A DNA stretch of 64,000 nt from Naganishia liquefaciens. Taxonomy: Eukaryota > Basidiomycota > Tremellomycetes > Filobasidiales > Filobasidiaceae. Shown piece after piece: positions 33,958 to 43,600 of this stretch. The position numbers were made by a program, and so were the translations under genes. The notes under the pieces are model-generated. The model did not search any database. It had not been told where the DNA came from and was given only the letters and a program-made list of their open reading frames with translations. Positions within the stretch are counted from its first letter, which is position 1. Every line of letters begins with the position of its first letter. Where the stretch lies: contig BLZA01000002.1 of NCBI GenBank assembly GCA_013423385.1, positions 393,669-457,668 of the forward strand, written 5' to 3'.

Positions 33958-34528
33958 TGTCCTTTTTGCACTTCCGACACCAGCAAACTGGGCCCTTCCA
34001 GGCTCAGAGTTCGTGTAGACGGAGGTTTTTCTTTTTGTAACTTGAGAATAGGTTTCACGCATCGTTGATACGGATGGATTTGCAACCCAAGGGGCCTTAA
34101 AGCAAACCAAAATACATCATCCTGAAGAATATCAGGAAAGAACTATTGAAACGGAACTTTGTTAAAGCCTGGACCTGTTACTCACCTCGATCCCTTTACA
34201 CGTCACAAGTACAGAGCTCACTTGATATTATTCCGGTACTACACAGTTGGTATTTAATGCACACCTGTCTTAGCGACTATAAGCCTTGGTTGCTTGCTTG
34301 AATACTGATTGCAGAAGGTTAGCAATTCCTTGAATGAGTATCAAGGTATCGCAATGTCATGTATGGATACTTTCTCCCCCTCTTTCCCTTTTCCAGGCAA
34401 AGAAGAGTGAGATTTGCATGTCTTATATATCCACCGCGTTGGTGACGTTACAATTGTTCAGTCCCTGGACCGGTGTTGGTCCTCTCCTAATTCGCTCACT
34501 AATTTGTCCGAGATGTAGATTCACCCAT

Positions 34529-34645
34529 GCATCTGGACGTCTGGTCGTCTGGGTGCCCGGATGTCCAGATGGCTGGATGTCCGGACGTCTGGATGGCTGG
34601 ATGTCTGGATATCTATACGTCTGGATATCTGGATGCTTGGATGCC
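34529..34645. repeat. degenerate CTGGATGTC-type minisatellite
   Basis: About 117 bp of imperfect 8-10 bp units such as CTGGATGTC, CTGGACGTC and CTGGATATC in tandem. Confidence 0.85.
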
Positions 34646-35460
34646 TACAGGGGCACGTGAGTGAGTTCCAGAGTTGGTGATTACAATGCAAGTTAGGTTT
34701 TATCTACTTGCGGACTTGATCGTTGCCGGCGGTGACACGTCATTATGAGTGCCGCGAGAATGCCTTAGTCGTCTTGTTCACGTGACACTTGATCGTGCCA
34801 GTTGCGCGAGTGCTCGCAAATCGTCGACGTTTGAAGTCTTGCAGTTGTGTACTGACGTCACAGGTGGTGAAGCATGACATTTTGATTCCTATATTTTACA
34901 AGCTGTTGTTTTGTGTCGAACTCGCTATAATGGAAAACTCTGGTCGGATAACTGGTCAAAAGTACAATTGCACACTGTTTGATAACTAGAAATGTCGAGT
35001 TGGCGATTCCATAACAAACTTGACGCGCTGAACTTATAGCGCAGCGGATTCGATTACGATTTCCCTGTATCCATGCATATTGTGGGCTTCATGTAAAGCT
35101 CCTTAGTACGGGGCGCCAACTATCGGCCTTGTATGACTAAGCAATGACCGATTATGAGCTAAGTTGTCGCGGGCAAGAAGTCAATATCGCTATAGCGATA
35201 TTATTCCGCCGTTGTATGAGGGATCCAGCACTAACGATGTACTCTTATTACGTAGGCTAGGACTTAGAATACCTTAAGTGGAAGACGAGGGTAGCTAATC
35301 CTGAGAAAGTCTTGCACTCGAGGTAGCTTCGGAATTAAAGGTGAATCAAAGGGTGTATCGTAGAGCATGAGAGCTATTACAGATCTGAGAAGCCAGCTAT
35401 ATATACGCATCTTATGGAGCAGCAGGTCCCTTGACGAGCTGACCAAGGGACAATGCTCAC

Positions 35461-35610
35461 GGTACATTGTACTATGGTTGAATGCACCGTGGTGCAAATC
35501 ACTATGACACATTGTACTGTGGTCAAGTGTACTCGGTTCCAAGTACCTTGTGCATTGCACTATGGGCCAATGTACTAGGGTACAAAGTACTACGGTACAT
35601 TGTAATGCGG
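35461..35610. repeat. degenerate GTAC-rich repeat
   Basis: About 150 bp of irregular 14-18 bp units centred on variants of ACATTGTACTATGGT, with frequent GTAC and GGTAC strings, so parts are self-complementary. Confidence 0.75.
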
Positions 35611-36595
35611 TAGCCGGTGCGTCAAGCTGGAGTCACTGGGTCTAGGATCCAGCCATCAGATGCATCGGTAGTACCTTATGGTACAACTGAGTTCCAAGCC
35701 GTACACTACACTAGCAGTAGTTGTAGTCTCCTTACATCGGATGAATCCGGCTACTCTCGGAATATCGGAGAAACTGGCTCGTTCAACGATCTTCTACTTC
35801 GGTGTCAGAACTGAGACAATGACAAGTGCTAGAATGGAGCTACTGAAGGGTCCACATTAGCGGGGCTGAAGACAAGGGAACAGTGTTCGTGTGGTAATGT
35901 TACCTACGACTAGCGAGACTGGCAAGACGGGTTGTAAAGGCAAAGCAATGCTGAGCCAGTGACGCTTCTAGTTTGGATGGCAAAGCGTGATTCAATAGAA
36001 TGGATTTCTACAGTACAAGTGATTTGAGCTTCATTATATAGACGTCGGGATTGGTGGCAAACTGAAGTTTGCACAAGGGAGCCCTTGATCCTTTTGGTCG
36101 TAAACTGTCAATGCGAGAGCTGCAAAGGCTGCAAGTCGTGCACTGGCAAATCGGGCAGATTTGGCTAACTAGATAGAAGTCAGCTAGCTGCAGGGAGCCC
36201 AAGAACCCTGACGAGAAATGCATGTCACGGCAGAAGCTGCAAAGGCTGCAAGTTGTGCAATAACAGAATGGGCATAAACAGACTTAGCCTGGAATAGGGA
36301 GATTCGGGCACTTGATGGCTCGTTTACCCCCTGTCAGGCGGGGCTCGCTGGCGAGGCTCGCAATACGCGCGATGCGGGCGGCGGAAGCAACAGTGGCAGC
36401 CGCCGCGGAGCGAAACCTGACATTTAGTCTAGCAGCTGTGAGGTGAATGATGTCTACAGAGCAGCTCATCAGCTGAGCTCGTAAGCGATACAGGATAAGC
36501 TAGAGTTCAGCTGAATTACAAGTACAAGTCACAAGGAATTACAAGTGCAGAGCTAGCTAGAAAAGACCTTTTGTACTCGGTTTATCTTTTCAACT

Positions 36596-36748
36596 ACTGT
36601 ACAACAATTTGGTTATTCCATTCTTAATCCTCCTTTGTCTTGCTGGTCCTACTCGTTGTCTAAATGAGCGAACATCTCGAGCAGAGGGGCGAGAGGGGCG
36701 TGATGGCCTTCAGCAAGAGCTGAGCAGCAGCGTTAGTCCTCTTACACT
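36596..36748. repeat. direct repeat, copy A (about 153 bp)
   Basis: Starts ACTGTACAACAATTTGG and ends GTTAGTCCTCTTACACT. It matches 37143-37296 with scattered differences. The two copies bracket an old LTR fragment. Confidence 0.85.
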
Positions 36749-36890
36749 TCACCAGCTTTTGTGATCTCATTGTCTGTCTTGCCAAGGTTTCTCTACAGCT
36801 CTAGCATTCATTCGAAATGGCTGGCCGAAAGTCCAACATCAACTTGTCGACCGTGTGCCTCATGCGCAACAACTCAATGTTGGCGGCTTG

Positions 36891-37140
36891 TGTAGAGAGC
36901 GTGCTGATCCCAGGTGCGACGCGTTGGGAATCACTGCGACGGCGCTGGGGCTCGTCGCGCCGCGCTGACACTCACCCGAATGACTGTGTTTAGCCTTGTA
37001 ACTTTGACTGAACTACCTTTGCCTCTTAAAATAGCTATATAAGAAAAACAGATTCAGACTGACTTGTGATCTTGTAGTTGGAGGTGGCGAAATTAGATCT
37101 TATTGTTTGACGCGCAAGCTTAATACTTCGACTCAGGCTT
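36891..37140 (+). mobile_element. truncated, diverged LTR fragment
   Basis: Begins TGTAGAGAGCGTGCTGATCC like the LTRs of the complete element at 38724. It follows them for about 250 bp, with many substitutions and small indels, through the TATA-like region. It breaks off at CTCAGGCTT, about 220 bp short of the LTR end. An older relic of the same family. Confidence 0.85.
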
Positions 37141-37142
37141 TC

Positions 37143-37296
37143 CACTGTACAACAATTTGGTAATTCCATTCTCAATCCTCCTTTGTCCCGCTTATCCTAC
37201 TCGTTGTCCAAGTGCGCGAACATCTCAAGAAGAGTGGCGAGAGGGGCGTGCTGGCCTTCAGCAAGAGCTGAGCAGCAGCGTTAGTCCTCTTACACT
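37143..37296. repeat. direct repeat, copy B (about 154 bp)
   Basis: Second copy of 36596-36748, starting exactly where the LTR fragment stops. Confidence 0.85.
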
Positions 37297-37447
37297 GATC
37301 ATTCCCATCGACGATCGTAACTTGAGATAGCAAATCCTGTCTCAAGATGACCGCCGCGAAAAGGCACAACACACGGCGCAACGCAACGTGCGCAAGAGTT
37401 TCAACAAGTATGTAAAACGACGTATCGGGATTCTCGGCGCTTATCAC

Positions 37448-37600
37448 GGTGATCTCTGTTGCTTTTATGTCTTGAATGAGCCTTTAGCCAGCCTAATCTG
37501 TAACTATAACTGTCTCATCGATCCGATCAACTTTAACAACCTAGATGCATTTGGCCATTCCGTTCCGCGCTTGAGCAAAATACACTGGCGTCTAAAGCCT
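37448..37600. repeat. dispersed repeat copy 1 (downstream of Ulp1 remnant)
   Basis: About 150 bp sharing roughly three quarters of its bases with 53178-53328, including TGAGCCTTTAGC, CATCGATCC and CTAGATGCATTT. Each copy lies just beyond the 3' end of a minus-strand gene: the Ulp1 remnant here, the tyrosine recombinase there. Confidence 0.7.
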
Positions 37601-38060
37601 CGAAGCTCCCCTCTCTGCAAATCTAACACGCTTCTCTGCGATTTGCGCCCTGTAAGGGTATTGAGATGGCGGAAGGTCAATGATCCGTTGCTGCCGTTCG
37701 CTACGTCCACGACGCAAATCTTCTTCCCGCCAGGCTTGAGGATCAAAAGGTTCTCGCTGTCGTCCCCAGCGGAAGAAGCTCTTTAAGATTCCGCCATCAT
37801 CCTTCATCATGACTTCGGCAAAATGTAGAACAAAGATTCCGCAATCGTGCATGTTGGTCTGCTTCGGTGTATTGATGTAATGGAATAAAACCCTTTCCGA
37901 CATGGCAGGAACGTCATGGCCAATAGACTCTATGTTGGGGAAGACGAGGGATTTGTCTCGCTCCTAGACATCCTCTGCTTTTTGCAGCTGTTGGCCGACT
38001 ACAAGGCGTTGGATCAATTATCATGTTGTAAGGGGACTGTATTGAGGAAATGTTGCGATC
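37592..38060 (-). pseudogene. Ulp1-type (C48) cysteine protease, C-terminal remnant
   Basis: The frame at 37592-37903 contains TPKQTNMHDCGIFVLHFAE, the signature around the catalytic Cys of C48 SUMO-protease-like peptidases. The preceding codons (SLVFPNIESIGHDVPAMSERV) fit the same fold. The catalytic His and Asp regions upstream are not found intact: an in-frame stop lies just before this part and other frames are short. The C-terminal tail is Arg/Glu-rich. Such genes occur both as host SUMO proteases and inside fungal transposons. The repeat-rich surroundings favour a transposon relic. Confidence 0.6.
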
Positions 38061-38718
38061 GCGAGTTTGTCTCACGGATGCGAATGTAAGATTATCAGAT
38101 AAGACACAAGACAACTCTCCATTTTGGCTCGCGGTTTTCGAAGTGGGCCGTGTATTGCAAGACTGCTATTCTCTGTTGAATTCGGCCAATATTCTAACAA
38201 AGGCAGTAGCAGAAAAAAACCAGGCTGCTGAGTCACTCAACGTAACCTCGGCTTTGTTGGCCGCTAATGAGACAAGATATAGCCTGTTGAAAATGAAGGT
38301 CCAAGGCTCATCTGATCTGCATCAGTCACCGGCTTTTGGCCAAGAAGAAGGATTTTGTCTTCTCCAGGAGCAAGCTGAAGCTGACTATGCTTCCCCAACA
38401 AGATACATATCCCGACGTGTGGAAGAACGCCCCTCAGGACCCCCACTGATCTTTCATCTTGTGAGCGGGGCGATGTCTGTGCCAGATTCATGTGACACAG
38501 TCAAAGCAGATTAATGACCTTGACCGTGTCGATTACATCTCCGCGTCGGCTGTCTCCCTAGTACCCGATATGAAGACAAGATGACAGAATGCATTAATGT
38601 CAACCTCTGCGTCACCGCTGATTGCTATCAGAATACACCTATAAATCGAGTCGATAGCGGCTACATTTCGGCCAAGTATCTACGTTCCTACCGAAGAACC
38701 CTTCATCGCGAAGCTTAA

Positions 38719-38723
38719 GATTG
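38719..38723. repeat. target-site duplication, left (GATTG)
   Basis: GATTG directly precedes the left LTR and is repeated directly after the right LTR (47302-47306), the 5-bp signature of retroviral-type integration. Confidence 0.95.
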
Positions 38724-39196
38724 TGTAGAGAGCGTGCTGATCCCAGGTGCGACGCGCTGGGAATGACTGCGACGCGCTGATATTCACTGCGACGCGCTGG
38801 GGCTCGCCGCGGCGCGCTGATACTCACCCAAATGATTGTGTTAGCCCTTGTAACTTTGACTAGTATACCTTTGCCTCTTAAAATAGCTATATAAGAAAAA
38901 CAGATCCAGACTGACTTGTAATCTTATAGTTGCGGGAAAAAATTAGATCTTATTGTTTGACGCGCAAGTTCAATACTTTGACTCAGGCTTTGCAAACCTT
39001 ACGTCATCAGCATTGAAGCTCAAGCATAAGTTAGGCAGTTGCTAAGACAGGTGAGCATTACACAACCACTGCGTGGTCCCACTACTTGGCACGTTAGGAT
39101 CCGGCTTGTACTTGAACTTAGTCATTTGACTTGTCAGCTATCGATCAAAAGGTCGAGCTGCAGTCTGAACTGAGCGAGGACGGTTGGCCCTTAACA
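38724..39196 (+). repeat. 5' LTR (473 bp)
   Basis: TG...CA ends. The first 100 bp hold four imperfect tandem units of about 20 bp built on TGCGACGCGCTG (about 38746-38825), possibly enhancer repeats. A TATATAAG box near 38889-38896 fits a U3 promoter. No base differs from the 3' LTR by eye. Confidence 0.96.
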
Positions 39197-39230
39197 AATT
39201 GGGGCCCGGTCTGGGATTTTAGGATCACTC
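39197..39230 (+). promoter_or_regulatory. putative primer-binding region of the LTR element
   Basis: AATTGGGGCCCGGTCTGGG follows the left LTR directly, the expected place for minus-strand DNA priming. I could not match it confidently to a specific tRNA 3' end. Confidence 0.4.
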
Positions 39231-39380
39231 CTATACGCCTTGCCACCTAGACGTCCGTCGACGTCTTGCCTCTTCTAATTTCTGCCGCCACCTCAAAACC
39301 GCTGGACGCAGCGTCAGGTCATCTTATTGACCTGCATACTGACAATCAAAACTCTACAGACAGAGTTCGTGAATTCACAC

Positions 39381-39475
39381 GTGCCTAGCCACAACTCCGG
39401 TGCCTAGCCACAACTCCAGTGCCTAGTCATACCTCCAGTGCTTCGCCACACCTCTAGTGCCTCGCCACACCTTCA
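39381..39475. repeat. 19-bp tandem repeat in the retrotransposon leader
   Basis: Five imperfect units of GTGCCTAGCCACAACTCCA lie between the 5' LTR and the first gag codons. Confidence 0.85.
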
Positions 39476-39692
39476 ACCTCACTTCCCCCCAAGCGCTTAA
39501 GAAATCATCAGTCCTCCATCGGACACATCCTAGGACGAAGAGCGTAGCTCTCTTCGAATCAGCTAGCGTAGCGTAGCTTGATTCAGATCTGGTACAGATC
39601 AGTTGGTAAATCCAATCGCGGTAGCTTCGAACAAACCCGAACGTGGTACCCCAACACCAAAACAGTAAACCTCACTGTTCAATCCATAGTGT

Positions 39693-40607
39693 ATGGATCA
39701 AAGTCTTCAACAAGGACGCGACCAACCTTCACCGATACAAGTAGACAAGGTACCTGTTGAAGTAAACACTCAAACCGAAGAGCTCTCCATCTTCGTAACG
39801 CACACTGTCCAAGTCACAGTCACAACCTATGCCGATGGCTCTAAGAAACAGACCCGCTATCACCACACAAACGCCCGAGTCACCCTTGACGGAGACGATG
39901 TCACAGACTCATACCAGGAACCGATCTAACTCGCTTCCTTCTCTGTCCACACGAGACATGGTCAACCCTTTTCTCGAAAGGGACGAACGACCCGGCGCTC
40001 CACTACCTTCGACTCCAGTAGCTAGACACACCGAAGCCGGCCAAGCAGCTGATCGTGTTACTTATCAAGATGTCCATCGCAATACGGTACATCCTCTTCC
40101 GACCGATCCTCTGCACCACGTCGATGATCATCCAGAGACATCTATTGACACTCAACGAGGTCTCGAGAACCTGCTGGAACTCACCAACAGGATTCGCGAA
40201 TTGGAAGCGAATCTGCTTAAGATGCAAAAAGAGCGAGACAGGACTCAAGAGCCTTCGCAAACCCTTAACGCTGAATCTTATCGATCGCGAGGATTCCGAG
40301 AAGGGACATTCGCTTCCAACTCCACATACACAAACGAGCACCCCGAAGCAAGATCAAACCTTCGGATCTCCCGAAGTTCTACGGAAGAGATAACGAGGAC
40401 ATTGACGAATGGATCGAGAAAGTCTCGGCCATCTTCACCTACTCGGGAGCAAAAGATGTCGAACTACTTCGCATCCTGCCTCTCCTACTTCAGGGAAACG
40501 CTTCTGAATGGTTCACCACCCTCGGCGACGAAGGGCGAGCCAGTCTACTCACCTGGCCTGCCTGGAAAGCAGCGCTTAGGAACGGCTTCTATCTGCCCGA
40601 TCATGAG
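39693..40607 (+). CDS. gag: gag region of the LTR element, split over frames
   Basis: Coding-like sequence is spread over three segments. A frame from 39693 ends at a stop at 39929 (containing VQVTVTTYADGSKKQTRYHH). A second frame, open from 39829 to 40611, looks coding until about 40345 (a coiled-coil-like stretch, LLELTNRIRELEANLLKMQK). From about 40345 the capsid-like part continues in the frame of pol (PKFYGRDNEDIDEWIEKVS, then GNASEWFTTLGDEG). The shift at about 40345 corresponds to one base. Since the LTRs are identical, the breaks are recent, programmed, or sequence errors. Confidence 0.6.
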
Positions 40608-43600
40608 ATGACGAAGCGAATGCTCTGCCGCAATAGAGTTCTCAAAAAGACTGAGAGCTTTGGCGACTATTTTCAAGCACGGCGCGCTCTTCAGCGTTAC
40701 GTCTATCCATACGGGACTTCTCACAAGATCCTCATCAAAGACATCATGGAAGGTATTCCAGCACACCTCCATCCGATCATTCGAGCAAACAGCACGGAAG
40801 TTCGAAACATCGAAGACTTCCGTCGCGTTCTCATCGACCTTGAACCCGGTATCAGGGACGTGAAGGGCTTCGCCCCTCACACTAACCGAACGACTACACA
40901 CATGCGAAGTAGTCAGGTCAACAACGCCAGCACGTTGCACGCAAAGGACAACAGGACGAACTCTCAATCTCGGAGAGAAAACAAAGGGTCTCCTAAAACA
41001 CCATGCAGATGTGGTGCGATGCATTGGTACGCAGATTGTCCACACAAACGAAAGACAGCGGAAGTCAATCAAGCACAGAAAGCTCCGCCTGCTACCTTCC
41101 CCAACAACATTCCCATCGGGCAACAAGGAAAATGGAAACCTTGGAGCCACAATACGAAAGAAGCCAAGGCGACTGAGATTAACACGGTACAAGTGCAATC
41201 GCGAAGGAATCCTAAAAGGCAATCCAGAGCACGGATTCTCGATGCTCCGGCCACCAAGCCGACCGAGAATACTGATACCCTCGAGAAGACGAAACCGAGG
41301 ATCACTCCGACATTTGCTCTTGCCAGATTTGATGCGAAAGGGATATGTCACCCGATCTGCATCGACACAGGATCATCCATCTCCTGCATTGACGCCGACT
41401 ACGCTAGAAGGTATCTACCTGAGACCAAAGTTACTCCTACGTCAAATCTACGTCTTATGGGCGTCGGTACCAACATGACGTCGGGATCTTTAACAACAAC
41501 GCTCTCTTTCGTCACCACCAATCCCGAGAAGGACTATGAAGTGAGAGTCACTTTGTACATCGTACCTCGGCTCAACACCAAGATTCTACTAGGAAACGAT
41601 TACCTCGTTCCTCTGAACCCGACCATCAATTTCGAGGAAAATTGGATGAAATTCGCTGAGAACCCTCTCAGAATCATGATCACCAATCGTCGAGTCTCCC
41701 TGGAGCCGCAAGAAGCGCGGACAGCCCGAACTCGACAGGTATTCACGGTCCAGCCAGGACACCAGGCTACCATCCCTGTGCTCCTGTACCCCGAAGTCGA
41801 AGCTGAAATGTACTGCATCGAAGCTTCACAGCCTCTCAAGGACGTCTACGTCGCCCGATCGGTGGCCCATACAGACTCCAACAACCATTTCGCCATGGTA
41901 ACGAATTTTGGCAAAAACGCTGTCAAAATCCCCACAGGTACACTCCTTAGTGGATATGCGCCGGTCGAAGACGCCCTCGGCAAAATCGCCGACGTGAACA
42001 ATATCTGCTTGGCAGAAGAGCTCGACCCAACCTTCGAGGACGATATTAAAAGTCTCGATATCAACCCTGATCTCCGAGAAGATCAGAAGGAGGAATTTCG
42101 GAACGTGATTCGACGACAACACGCCGCTTTCGCGTACGGAACTCGCAAACTCGGCAGAACAGATCTGGCCGTCATGAAGATCGAGACAGGCAATGCTGCT
42201 CCGATCTCTCAACCTCCTTATCATGCGTCCCCTGCTGGAAGAAAGATAATCGATGAGACTCTTGCCGAGCTTATTGCCGAAGATGTGATCGAGGAATCTG
42301 ATTCCCCTTGGGCATCTCCAGCAATCTTAGTTCACCAGAAAGGGAAAGACCGGTTTTGTATCGACTTTCGCAAAGTCAACGAAGTCACTAAGGCCGATCA
42401 GTATCCAATTCCCCGAATAGATGACATCTTATCTCAATTCTCCGGCAAGACCTACTTCACTACCTTCGATGCTAACAAGGGATTCCACCAGATCGAGATC
42501 GACGTCAAAGATCGCGAGAAGACGGCCTTCCGAACACACCGAGGGTTACACCAATACAAACGCATGCCATTCGGTCTCAAGTCTGGACCTGGCATCTTCC
42601 AGCGCCTCCTGGATAAGATCCTTGGTCGCTACAAGTGGCAAATCGCCCTTGTCTACATTGACGATATCATAATCTACAGCAAGACATTCGAGGATCACAT
42701 TAGGGATGTCGAAACCATCCTCCGCCTAGTCGGAAAGTCAGGGATCACGCTTTCTCCAAAGAAGTGCCATCTGGGCTATCAATCTCTCACGGCACTAGGC
42801 CACACCATCAGCAACTTAGGCATCGGGACGGCTGACGGGACCGTCAGAGCCGTTACCGAATTTCCGAAGCCAACGAATAAAAAGGAGCTGCAGCGCTTCC
42901 TGGGACTTTGCGTCTACTACCGACGCTTTGTGAAAGACTTCTCGAAAATCGCACTTCCCCTCTACCGTCTGACCAAGGACGACGTCAAATATGTCTGGTC
43001 AGACGAATGTCAGCTCGCTTTCGAAAAGCTCAAAGAGAAGCTCACGACAGCTCCCACGCTGGCACACCCTGACTATGAACGCCCTTTCTTCCTCTACACC
43101 GATGCCTCAAACACGGGCTTAGGCGCAGTGCTAGCTCAGAACGACTTGGAGGGAAAGGAACATCCGATTGTTTACTTGTCTCGCACTCTTACACCAGCTG
43201 AGGCCAACTACACGATCACTGAGCTAGAGTGTCTCGCGATCGTCTGGTCCGTTCGCAAACTGCACGCTTACCTGGATGGCGTTAAGTTCACCTTGATCAC
43301 TGACCATTCCGCTCTACAATGGCTGTTCGACTTCAAAGGCAGCAATCGAAGACTCGTGAGATGGTCTATGGAGCTGCAGCCTTACCGAGAATGGATGACG
43401 ATCAAATACCGAGAAGGACGGGTACACCTAAACGCCGACCCGCTTTCTAGAGCACCTATCGCCGAGTGCAACTCCATCACCGTCATCGACACCCCACGGG
43501 ATTTTGTCGAATCTCTGATCGAAGGCTATCCAAACGATCCCTATTTTGGGAAGATCCTGCAGGCTCTCGACTCTCCTGTCCGACCAAGGGAGTACAACCG

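Larger units (their letters stand above)
33659..34014. repeat. tandem duplication (period about 178 bp) carrying a tRNA-like gene
   Basis: The block from about 33659 to 33836 is repeated from about 33837 to 34014 with virtually no differences. It includes the tRNA-like unit and its 3' flank (TCCTTTTTGCACTTCCGACA). Confidence 0.92.
34015..36595. other. gene-free, AT-richer repeat-bearing region
   Basis: About 2.6 kb without a supported gene. It is visibly more AT-rich than the gene space to the left. It holds two decayed tandem-repeat zones (listed separately) and a 25-bp direct repeat, AGCTGCAAAGGCTGCAAGT and following, at about 36118 and 36235. Only short fortuitous frames occur. It probably represents decayed mobile DNA. 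Confidence 0.6.

Noticed and set aside
33709-34110. 133-codon minus-strand frame across the tRNA duplication (GIEPTT-like strings)
   Set aside because: Such peptides are the usual false translation of tRNA T arms. The frame is an antisense shadow of the duplicated tRNA-like gene.
36596-37296. CRISPR-like or other regularly spaced repeats
   Set aside because: Only two copies of a long repeat around an LTR relic. No spacer pattern exists, and the genome is eukaryotic.
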